Made by a program: the position numbers and the translations under genes
Assembly: GCF_000016665.1 (NCBI RefSeq)
Contig: NC_009523.1
Location: forward strand, 1,178,001-1,242,000
From: Roseiflexus sp. RS-1
GTDB taxonomy: Bacteria > Chloroflexota > Chloroflexia > Chloroflexales > Roseiflexaceae
DNA length: 64,000 bases
Reading direction: 5' to 3'
The notes under the pieces: generated by a model
The model's input: the letters and a program-made list of their open reading frames with translations, nothing else
Told to the model about the DNA's origin: nothing
Database searches by the model: none
In this document: positions 35,856-43,485 of the stretch, piece after piece
Numbering within the stretch: the stretch's first letter is position 1
Layout of the letters: every line of letters starts with the position of its first letter

Positions 35856-38600
35856 TCAACCTTGCAGATACCGCACCCAGCACAGCAGCAGGTACGCGGC
35901 TGCGGTGTTGCGGGCGATGCCGGAAGGTTGTTCACCTGCGCCGCCGTAGAGACGAAGGGTGCTGACGATCACCCGTCCATCGCCCCACGTCAGTTCAGCA
36001 GCATAATCGTGAACCGCCGCCGTCCGGGTGTCGATCCGGCGCAGGATCGGGCGGCTCAACCCGCCGAGCGGTTGCGTATCGAGCGCATGGTCGGTTGCGC
36101 ACCCAAAGAACTGCAATCCGGCCCATCCATCGTGTGGGAAGTCGCCCCACGCCGGATGCGGCTCACAGAGTCGCAACGCTTCGCGCCAGAACGGCATCGC
36201 CGCCGTTGCAACCGGTCCTGGAGGACCGTCGCCGTCCTGGATCAGCACAACACGCCCTCCGGATCGGGTATACGCCGATAATGCGCGCGTCCAGGCGCTG
36301 GCGACAACAACAAATGTCGATCCGCGCAGATTGATGCGCGCTCCCGCGTCACCCCGCAGATCGCCATGCAGGACTTCCACTGCCTGCGGCGCAAGACGCG
36401 CCAGGTCGCGCAGCCGTCCTATCGGATCGTAGAGTGCGACATGCTGCACGGATGCCCAGAAATCGGCGGGGAAGAACCAGAGTGACCACGCATTTTCTGT
36501 CTGTTGGGCGCCGACGCTCAGCGTTACCTGCAAGGTTGCACGCAGTGGCGCGCTCACGTCGGGCGCAGTGAACTCCGCCACGCCGATTTCGCGCACCTCT
36601 CCCGGCATCAGGTCGCGGTCGGTCGTTACTTCACCGGACGCGAACGGCGGTCTGTCGTCGAAGGCAATGCTCCAGACCGCGCGCGCCGGCCCGCTCTCCG
36701 CGCCGTAGTGCGACGCGATCAGATGTGGACGGACGAGCGCGCCGGCGGTGTAACTCCAGACATCCCACCACGCCACGCGATCGCCGCCGCGCACCCAATC
36801 GCGCCGCCGATCCCACCCGATGAGCGCCACCAGGTCGCCGTTGAAGCGTCGAAATTCGGTGGGATCGTATTTGAGCGCTCCGGTTGCGTCCCACATACCG
36901 GCGCTGGAGATCGGCGTATCCGCTTCACCGGTGATGACATAGCCGGAAATTTCGCGGTAGGCGCGTGTCAGTTCGACCGTCCACTTGCGGTGAAGCAGTC
37001 CATGGGCGTAGGAAATGGCTTCGAGTTCGGCGCTGCGCTCCCACAATCCCTGGGCGCGCAGCCGTTCCTCAAGGAAGGGCGCTTCGTTCATCCAGCGTGC
37101 ACCGGTCGGGTTGATCGTCTCATCGGCGCTCAACCACCAGGGACGCGAACCATCAACGTTGCGGTAGCGCCGCAGATCACGAAAGGTGTCATAGTCGCAG
37201 TATTCGCCGAACAGCCAGGGGTGCGCCCCGCGCCAGCGCGGTGTAAAAGCGTCGAGAAGACCGCGAAAGAAGTGCAGGTCGGCATAGAAATGGTAATCGT
37301 AGTACTGAGCAAACTCGTTGAGCAAGCCGCCATACGCCTCGCCTGAACCGCTGTTATCGCGCACCAGCGCCTCGCCGCACATACTGCGCGTCATTGCGTA
37401 CAGCGAGCCAAGGATGTCGGCGCCGACGTCCTTTCCCAGTTCACACCCCAGGCTGTAGATCACGACCGACGGATGACGGCGCGCCTGGCGGATCAGGCGT
37501 TCGTATTCGACGTACACCTGCTGGCGAAAGTGGTCGGTCACGCGGGGCAGCCACATCGGCAACTCGACCCACACCAGCATGCCCATTTCGTCCGCCAGAT
37601 CGAAGTAGTACTGCGGCGGGAACCACAGGCAGCACTTGATGCCGTTGTACCCCAGGCGCTTCAGGCGCTCGAAATCGACGCGCACCCGTTCCACGCCGGG
37701 ATTGGGGGCGAATGTTTCCCAGCGCCATCCCCACGACAGGATCATGCGCGGGTAGATTGGTTTGTCGTTGAGCCGCAGCATTGTTCCGTCCGCCTCGAAC
37801 GAGCGCAACCCGAAGCGCAGTTCAACCCGGTCGTCGTGACCAGCGCGCAGCACAGCGCGGTAGAGCGCGGGGTCGGCGGGCGACCAGGGGCGCGGATCAG
37901 GAATAGGACCGTTCATCCGCAGCATGTAGCGTTCTCCAGTCGGCGTGTCCTCACGCACGGCATCTTCTTCGGCAGACAGAATGAACCCGCCGTCGGGTCG
38001 GTACAACTCCAGCATTACCCGCGCCGGACCGTCGAGCTCTGCTTCCACGAAGACATACCCATCGGCTGAACCGCGCACCCATGCATCGAGGAAGCGGGTT
38101 CCGCCAGCAGCGACCAGCGCAACCTCCTGCCAGATTCCACCGTGGCTATGCCCCCAGACATACGGCAGAAAACCGGCGAGGGTCTCGCGCAGTGGGAAGC
38201 GCCCCGGCTGCGACGGCGACTCCGGTCCTCCCGTCAGGCTTGCCGGTTTTTCAACGCGCACCAGCAGTGTGACGCACTCACCGGCTGCCGCTGCATCGCC
38301 AAGCGCCAGGTCGAATGTGTCCCACATGCCGGTGTGTGTGCCAATACTGCGCATCTCGCCCGAATCGCGCGCAATGAATGCTTCACAATGGTAACTGACG
38401 GCGCCAAAGCGCAGGAAGAGACGACGTCCTGCCAGTTCTTGCGGAAGAACGAATGTCGTGCGATACCACGCCGGACCGGCGCGATCCTTCGGGAAACCGG
38501 CATCTTCCCAACAGCCAGGAACGGTGATCGGCGTCCAATCGGATTGATCGTCGAAACGAAATTCCCAGGGACCGGGAAGCGGCATGTGATAGGAAAGCAT
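35856..38600 (-). CDS. Glycoside hydrolase family 2 protein (beta-galactosidase/mannosidase type)
   Basis: A 914-residue enzyme with GH2 order: N-terminal jelly-roll (PGPWEFRFDDQSDWTPITVPGCWED, WYRTTFVLP, LRFGAVSYHCEAFI), immunoglobulin-like domains, then a TIM barrel. The acid/base glutamate is in VVIYSLGCELGKD and the nucleophile in PWLFGEYCDYDTF. The canonical Asn before the acid/base Glu is a Cys here, which is unusual. The C-terminal 250 residues have no clear family. No signal peptide is seen, so it likely acts on imported sugars. The substrate is not predictable. It has no operon partner. Confidence 0.85.
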   Translation of the reverse strand: MLSYHMPLPGPWEFRFDDQSDWTPITVPGCWEDAGFPKDRAGPAWYRTTFVLPQELAGRRLFLRFGAVSYHCEAFIARDSGEMRSIGTHTGMWDTFDLALGDAAAAGECVTLLVRVEKPASLTGGPESPSQPGRFPLRETLAGFLPYVWGHSHGGIWQEVALVAAGGTRFLDAWVRGSADGYVFVEAELDGPARVMLELYRPDGGFILSAEEDAVREDTPTGERYMLRMNGPIPDPRPWSPADPALYRAVLRAGHDDRVELRFGLRSFEADGTMLRLNDKPIYPRMILSWGWRWETFAPNPGVERVRVDFERLKRLGYNGIKCCLWFPPQYYFDLADEMGMLVWVELPMWLPRVTDHFRQQVYVEYERLIRQARRHPSVVIYSLGCELGKDVGADILGSLYAMTRSMCGEALVRDNSGSGEAYGGLLNEFAQYYDYHFYADLHFFRGLLDAFTPRWRGAHPWLFGEYCDYDTFRDLRRYRNVDGSRPWWLSADETINPTGARWMNEAPFLEERLRAQGLWERSAELEAISYAHGLLHRKWTVELTRAYREISGYVITGEADTPISSAGMWDATGALKYDPTEFRRFNGDLVALIGWDRRRDWVRGGDRVAWWDVWSYTAGALVRPHLIASHYGAESGPARAVWSIAFDDRPPFASGEVTTDRDLMPGEVREIGVAEFTAPDVSAPLRATLQVTLSVGAQQTENAWSLWFFPADFWASVQHVALYDPIGRLRDLARLAPQAVEVLHGDLRGDAGARINLRGSTFVVVASAWTRALSAYTRSGGRVVLIQDGDGPPGPVATAAMPFWREALRLCEPHPAWGDFPHDGWAGLQFFGCATDHALDTQPLGGLSRPILRRIDTRTAAVHDYAAELTWGDGRVIVSTLRLYGGAGEQPSGIARNTAAAYLLLCWVRYLQG

Positions 38601-38838
38601 TGGAACCTCGTATCACAGAAACGGCGCAGAAAGGGGCGCATATCCGCCGGAACGTATTGTACACGATACACTCATACGCAAAGCACGTCGGTTGACCGCT
38701 CACTATTCGCAGAAAAAGAGGCGGCAGCACCCACCTGGCAGGATGAGATTACAGGTAGAGCGTTTTCTGGCGTCTCCTGGTCTCGCACTCCCCACGTGGG
38801 GCATCAGGAAGTCCAGTTCCATCCTCTCCTGTGCACGC

Positions 38839-38990
38839 TTACAGGGGTAGATGTTTGGGCAAGCCCCTGCGCGCCATCGCCCGTTTCAGCCATCAGCACG
38901 CCCAAACGCCCCCTTCTCCCCTTGTGGGAGAAGGGGGTTGGGGGGATGAGGGACAAAGGCGCACGGAAATGCAGAAAATCGCTCTTGAAA
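38839..38990. mobile_element. MITE-like element, family III, copy A (truncated)
   Basis: TTACAGGGGTAGATGTTTGGGCAAG starts it, followed by the inner hairpin CCCCCTTCTCCC..GGGAGAAGGGGG and ATGCAGAAAATCGCTC. The right end with CTCTACACCTGAGA is missing. Confidence 0.6.
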
Positions 38991-39041
38991 GCCCCCGTTC
39001 GTCGGGTCGCCGAATCTGTTCACCGGATTGCGAAGCATTTC

Positions 39042-39070
39042 TTCGCACGATACGCTGCCGGGTGTATGAT
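39042..39070 (+). promoter_or_regulatory. Possible phoU promoter
   Basis: TTCGCA (39042-39047), 17-bp spacer and TATGAT (39065-39070) lie about 70 bp before the phoU start. Confidence 0.4.
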
Positions 39071-39143
39071 AAAGAGTGCGAGGGACCAATGGCGGCACAT
39101 GGTGCAGCGCAGCACCCACTCCCTCGCGCTCAGGAGGTGATCT

Positions 39144-39803
39144 ATGCGAGCGCGAGTCCACTTCGATGAGGATCTGGAAACATTGACGGCGGAACTGTAC
39201 AATCTCGGCGATATGGTCATCCAGGCGATCCGGGAGTCATTCCAGGCATTGAGCAGGCGTGATATGCAACGCGCACAGCGCGTGATTGAGCACGATAGGG
39301 AGATCAATCAGGTCGAGCGCGACATCGAGGCGCACGCATTGAGACTGATCGCTACCCAGCAACCGGTTGCCTCTGACATGCGTCGGTTGATTGTTGCCAT
39401 TGAGATCGCTGGCGAGCTTGAGCGCATTGCAGACTATGCCAAAGGGATTGCCCGGATGGCGCTGCGCGATACGCCTGCGCCAGAACCTGCGCTTCCTGCT
39501 GAAATGGAACGTATGGCGCGGATGGCGATGGCAATGCTTCAAAAAGCGCTCGATGCCTTCGCTGCCAGAGACAGCGCCACCGCTGAGATGCTTGCTGCGG
39601 ACGACGATGAAGTCGACCGGCTGTATGAGTGTGTGGAAACGATGCTCACGCACCAGATGGCACAGAACCCTCTCACCGTTGCGTGGAATGCAGGCTTGTT
39701 GTTTGCGGCGCACTACCTGGAGCGAGTCGCAGATCGCGCGACGAATATCGGCGAACGGGTGGTGTACCTGGTAAAGGCGCAGGTGGTGGAGTTGAATCCG
39801 TGA
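39144..39803 (+). CDS. phoU: PhoU phosphate signalling protein
   Basis: A 219-residue, all-helical protein with two PhoU repeats: DLETLTAELYNLGDMVIQAIRESFQAL and ERIADYAKGIARMAL in the first, and MAMAMLQKALDAFAARD with YLERVADRATNIGERVVYLVK in the second. PhoU links the Pst transporter to the PhoR kinase and lowers phosphate uptake; no pst gene is adjacent. AGGAGG stands 7 bases before the ATG. It converges with cheR, whose stop lies 12 bp away. Confidence 0.93.
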   Translation: MRARVHFDEDLETLTAELYNLGDMVIQAIRESFQALSRRDMQRAQRVIEHDREINQVERDIEAHALRLIATQQPVASDMRRLIVAIEIAGELERIADYAKGIARMALRDTPAPEPALPAEMERMARMAMAMLQKALDAFAARDSATAEMLAADDDEVDRLYECVETMLTHQMAQNPLTVAWNAGLLFAAHYLERVADRATNIGERVVYLVKAQVVELNP

Positions 39804-39814
39804 TGGTGTTCACG

Positions 39815-41221
39815 TCACGAGCCTAACGCTGCCATCCGATTGCGAATAAACATCTGGAGTTCCGCTGCTGTCGCGCCGTTTAGCGAAGGAACCGGCGCGT
39901 CCGGCTGAAGGGTTGCGAGTGAACGGAGCAACCGCTGGTATGCGCGACGCGCATCATCGGTGTGACCGGTGCGCTGCAAGATGCCCGCCATTGCCAGCGA
40001 TGCAAGGTACAGTGTGTGATCGAGATAGATGGCGCGTCGGTAGGCGGCGAGCGCTTCATCGAAACGCTCCTGTTGCTCCAGAATCTGTCCGGTGAGCAGA
40101 TGCGCCTCAGCGCGCAGCGGCTCACGCTGGATAATAGTCGCACACAGGCGCAACGCTTCTTCCAGATCGCCGCGATCGGCTGCCTGCCGCGCGGCTTGCA
40201 GGTCGTCGAACGCCTGAGCGTCGGCGTCGGCGGCCCTCACCGGCGCCGGTTCAGAAGATGACAACGCAACCGGCAGTGCAGGGAGATCTGACGAAACATC
40301 GCTGGAAGAGACATTCGGCAGCGAAACGGGCGTGGTGCGCGCTGGCGAAAGCGGGGGAACCGCCGTCTCATCGAAGAGCGGTGCGTTGAGCGGCTTGCGA
40401 TAGATGACCGTACCCGGACAGTTGATCACCTCGAAACGGGCAAAAAAGTCGGAACGCGCCTCGGCATGCCCGACGATCAGCCAGCCACCGGGGGTGAGCG
40501 CCCGATACAGGCGGCGCACAACTGCGCGAATCGTCTCGTCGTCGAAATAGATCAGCACGTTGCGACACAGAATGACATCCTGCATACTTGTGCCGTTCAT
40601 CACGGCAGGATACTCGTCCTCGACCAGGTTCAGCCGCGTGAACAGCACCTGACGACGGATGTCCGAACGAATCCGCCAGCGCGCGACTTCGACGGGTTCA
40701 AAGTAACGATCACGCACTGTCGGCTCTGTCTCGCGAAACGACCACGCGCCGTACACCCCCGCGCGCGCCCGTTCCAGGAATCCAGCATTGATATCGGTTG
40801 CCAGGATGGTGATCTGCCAGTTGTCGAAATCAGGAAGCGTATCGCGGAGCAGGATCGCCAGCGAGTACGGTTCTTCTCCTGTGGAGCAGCCGGCGCTCCA
40901 GAAACGCAGTGACCGGATCGCCTCCCGTCGGGCTATCAGGTCGGGAATGATCCGATCCCGCAGCGCGGCGAACTGCGAAGCGTTGCGGAAGAAATAGGTT
41001 TCACCGACGGTGACGCTCTCGATAATCGTATGCAGCACGCGCTCGCTGGCAACCGCAGCAGTGTACAGCGCTTCGAGCGACGTGCAACCGGTGGCGGGCA
41101 AAACCGACATCAGGCAGTGGTGGAGATCGTTCTGCCGATGGTCGGGAAAGTAGAGACCGCTGCGGGTCAGCAGCAGATCACGAAATCGCCGAAAGAGATC
41201 GCTCGTCAATGTCGTGCTCAT
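39815..41221 (-). CDS. cheR: Chemotaxis methyltransferase CheR with TPR tail
   Basis: A 468-residue CheR. N-terminal helices (LTSDLFRRFRDLLLTRSGLYF) and VGETYFFRNASQF precede the SAM site LRFWSAGCSTGEEPYSLAIL; ILATDINAGFLERARAGVY, DVILCRNVLIYFD and PGGWLIVGHAE follow. Residues 275-330 form a Pro/Ser-rich linker, then three TPR-like repeats. CheR methylates receptor glutamates to reset sensitivity. It is the last gene of the chemosensory operon, overlapping cheB by four bases. Confidence 0.95.
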   Translation of the reverse strand: MSTTLTSDLFRRFRDLLLTRSGLYFPDHRQNDLHHCLMSVLPATGCTSLEALYTAAVASERVLHTIIESVTVGETYFFRNASQFAALRDRIIPDLIARREAIRSLRFWSAGCSTGEEPYSLAILLRDTLPDFDNWQITILATDINAGFLERARAGVYGAWSFRETEPTVRDRYFEPVEVARWRIRSDIRRQVLFTRLNLVEDEYPAVMNGTSMQDVILCRNVLIYFDDETIRAVVRRLYRALTPGGWLIVGHAEARSDFFARFEVINCPGTVIYRKPLNAPLFDETAVPPLSPARTTPVSLPNVSSSDVSSDLPALPVALSSSEPAPVRAADADAQAFDDLQAARQAADRGDLEEALRLCATIIQREPLRAEAHLLTGQILEQQERFDEALAAYRRAIYLDHTLYLASLAMAGILQRTGHTDDARRAYQRLLRSLATLQPDAPVPSLNGATAAELQMFIRNRMAALGS

Positions 41222-42258
41222 GCAGGTATCAGCGTCAGTATGTGCGGTGCGATCTCGTCAAGCGCCGCCACCTGCACCACCGCGCCGGCTTCGACAGCGC
41301 TGCGCGGCATGCCGTAGACAACGCAACTCGCCTCGTCCTGAGCGATGGTGACGGCGCCTCGGTCGCGGAGTTCTTTGAGACCGCGCGCCCCATCGTCTCC
41401 CATACCGGTCAGAATCACACCGATTGCGTGTGCGCCATATGCCTGCGCTACCGAATGGAACAGCAGATCGGCGGAAGGGCAGTACCGGTCTCCGGCGAGC
41501 GCCGGACGCAACTCGACAAAGCCGCGCCTGCCCGCCAGCAGGTGAAAGCCGTCCGGCGGCAGGTACAGGCATCCAGGCGCCAGACGTTCGCCGTGGGTCG
41601 CAACCCGCACCGGCAGCGGCGTCGTTCGCTGAAGCCAGTCCTGGAGCGCCGCCACGAAATCACGCGCAATGTGCTGCACCAGCAACACAGGCAGCGGAAA
41701 CTGCGCTCCCAGTCCGCTGATAACCGTCTGCACCGCCGCCGGTCCGCCGGTCGATGCTGCAATCGCCAGTACCTGCGCAGCGCCCGGCGCCGGCGCCTTC
41801 TGCACATGCCCTGTTGAGGATCGCGGAGGCACGCGCGGTGCGAAGCGTGTGACGACCCGCACGCCCGCCATGATCCGCAACGTTTTCAGAAAGGTCTCGC
41901 GCTCGTCAGGATCGGCGTGACGACCTCCCGGCTTGCGAATGACGGTCAGAGCGCCGGCTGCCAGCGCGTCGATCAACTTCTTCTCGCCGGCGCTGGCGCT
42001 GATCAGGACAATCGGCGTCGGGCAGCGCTGCATGATCTCGCGGGTCGCCTCGTAGCCATCCATTAGCGGGAGATGAATGTCCATAGCGATCACATCTGGG
42101 CGTAAACGTAGTGTCTCCTGCACCGCCTGACGACCATTCCCCGCCACGCCAACCACGGTGAACGAGTCGCTCGCATTGAGCAACCCAACCAGCAATGCGC
42201 GCTGACCGGGCGAGTCTTCCACCAGCAGCACGCGGATCGGCGACGCCGCCTTGTTCAC
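41218..42258 (-). CDS. cheB: Receptor methylesterase CheB
   Basis: A 346-residue response regulator and esterase. The receiver domain (RVLLVEDSPGQRALL; phospho-acceptor Asp60 in DVIAMDIHLPLMDGYE) is joined by a linker to the esterase domain with catalytic Ser in AIAASTGGPAAVQTV, His in LVQHIARDF and Asp in VILTGMGDDGARG, and the ending EASCVVYGMPRSAV. It removes methyl groups added by CheR. It overlaps cheW upstream and cheR downstream by four bases each. Confidence 0.96.
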   Translation of the reverse strand: MNKAASPIRVLLVEDSPGQRALLVGLLNASDSFTVVGVAGNGRQAVQETLRLRPDVIAMDIHLPLMDGYEATREIMQRCPTPIVLISASAGEKKLIDALAAGALTVIRKPGGRHADPDERETFLKTLRIMAGVRVVTRFAPRVPPRSSTGHVQKAPAPGAAQVLAIAASTGGPAAVQTVISGLGAQFPLPVLLVQHIARDFVAALQDWLQRTTPLPVRVATHGERLAPGCLYLPPDGFHLLAGRRGFVELRPALAGDRYCPSADLLFHSVAQAYGAHAIGVILTGMGDDGARGLKELRDRGAVTIAQDEASCVVYGMPRSAVEAGAVVQVAALDEIAPHILTLIPA

Positions 42259-42695
42259 AAGACCATCCTTCGCAGTTCAGCAACATTGAACACCAGGCAT
42301 GATCGTTGTTCCAGATGGATGATGCCGCAAAAGAGAGCGCCCGCATAATTGTCGCGCAACGGATGGATTGCCGACGACGGATGCTGCGCGAGACCATACA
42401 CTTCGTCGACCAGCAGACCCAGCGCCGGTGTCGTGTGATCCTGATCGTCGCCGATAATGACGATATGGTTGGTCACGTCGTAGTGCGGCGGCTCTCCGAC
42501 CAACCGCCAGCCATCGATCACCGGCAGATGGCGTCCGTTCAGATTGATCAGTCCGCACACTTCCGGGCGACTGTCGGGGACGGCGGTCAGCGCCGGCAAC
42601 CGCACCACGCGCAGCGCGTCATCGAGCGGCAACGCATAATCCTGCACCCCGATGCGACAGACCACCAGTGTCTGCATTGTCATCTGAGTTTCCAT
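42255..42695 (-). CDS. cheW: CheW-like adaptor, second copy
   Basis: A 146-residue CheW domain: LVVCRIGVQDYALPLDDALRVVRLPALTAVPDSRPEVCGLINLNGRHLPVIDGWRLVG matches the adaptor fold with the GLINLNG loop. It links receptors to CheA. A second CheW with a different length starts the operon (47776-48324), so the two may serve different receptors. The stop overlaps cheB by four bases. Confidence 0.92.
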   Translation of the reverse strand: METQMTMQTLVVCRIGVQDYALPLDDALRVVRLPALTAVPDSRPEVCGLINLNGRHLPVIDGWRLVGEPPHYDVTNHIVIIGDDQDHTTPALGLLVDEVYGLAQHPSSAIHPLRDNYAGALFCGIIHLEQRSCLVFNVAELRRMVL

Positions 42696-42709
42696 CGTTT
42701 ATCGTCAGG

Positions 42710-43096
42710 CTATGTGTGAAAACGCAGGGTCAGTTGGCCGGCCGCCTGATTCGTCGTCAGTACATTGTCGCCAACCAGCGCCTGGACATCGTGTGTGAGA
42801 TGCGCCAGCGTATTGCCGTCCCGCCGGATGCTGTCGGAAATGCACTGCACTTCGATCACGCTCCACCCGCGATGACAGGACAGGCGAAACGTAAAATGCG
42901 CATTCCAGTGATGTTCGAGCGCCACACGCGCGATTTCGCTGACCACAGCAGTCATACGCGCCTGCGATGGCAGGTTGAAACCGGCTTCCCGCGCCATCTG
43001 CCGCATATGCTGGCGCACGAGTACCACATCGTACCCTGACGCAACACGCACCTGGTGCGTATCCGGAGCCATGCTGTGTGCCATATGAAACCTCAC
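42710..43096 (-). CDS. RsbT-like ATPase-domain protein, degenerate
   Basis: A 128-residue protein resembling the RsbT/RsbW switch kinases: DTHQVRVASGYDVVLVRQHMRQMAREAGFNLPSQARMTAVVSEIARVAL. In true RsbT the N box has an Asn (for example SEIARN), but here it is Val, and no DxGxG box follows (CISDSIRRDGN). It is therefore unlikely to phosphorylate a partner and may bind one instead. Its start overlaps the receiver gene's stop by four bases, and the next gene is cheW, so it belongs to the chemosensory operon. Possible Met starts lie at residues 1, 5 and 9. Confidence 0.65.
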   Translation of the reverse strand: MRFHMAHSMAPDTHQVRVASGYDVVLVRQHMRQMAREAGFNLPSQARMTAVVSEIARVALEHHWNAHFTFRLSCHRGWSVIEVQCISDSIRRDGNTLAHLTHDVQALVGDNVLTTNQAAGQLTLRFHT

Positions 43097-43473
43097 GTCT
43101 GCGTCAACACACCGAGAGCGCGCAGCGACTCGATAAGATTCTGTTCGGCGAACTCGTCTTTGGGAATGTAATCGTCGGCGCCGGCCTCCAGCCCGGTCTG
43201 CGCACTGCGTGCATCTTCTCGATGCGTGAGCATGATGATCGGCACGGCAGATGTTGCCGGTTCCTGCTTCAGGCGCTGGCAGAGGGTATATCCATCGATG
43301 CCCGGCAGATCGATGTCAAGCACGATCGCTGTGGGACGCAATGCACGGGCGCACTCCCACCCCTGGATGCCATCACGGGCAATATCGACGCGCGCGCCGC
43401 AGCGCTGGAGTTCGAGCTGAAAGCGCAGCGCCTGCGTCCGGCTATCTTCAACGATCAGGATGTGTGGCGTCAT
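43093..43473 (-). CDS. Single-domain response regulator, CheY-like
   Basis: A 126-residue receiver domain with HILIVEDSRTQALRF, phospho-acceptor Asp53 in IVLDIDLPGIDGY, Thr in PIIMLTHRED and Lys in DDYIPKDEF. The order Hpt-CheA, receiver, adaptor is like the Frz or pilus-type Che systems in which a stand-alone receiver carries the output. It could drive gliding or pilus polarity. It lies 12 bp downstream of cheA. Confidence 0.9.
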   Translation of the reverse strand: MTPHILIVEDSRTQALRFQLELQRCGARVDIARDGIQGWECARALRPTAIVLDIDLPGIDGYTLCQRLKQEPATSAVPIIMLTHREDARSAQTGLEAGADDYIPKDEFAEQNLIESLRALGVLTQT

Positions 43474-43485
43474 TGCTTCCCCCTC

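Larger units (their letters stand above)
38601..39143. other. Intergenic region between GH2 gene and phoU
   Basis: The 543-bp gap holds a family III repeat (38839-38990), a lone end-like word TTACAGGTAGAGCG at 38749-38762, and a probable phoU promoter. The GH2 promoter should lie near 38620-38700 on the minus strand. No gene is seen. Confidence 0.5.
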
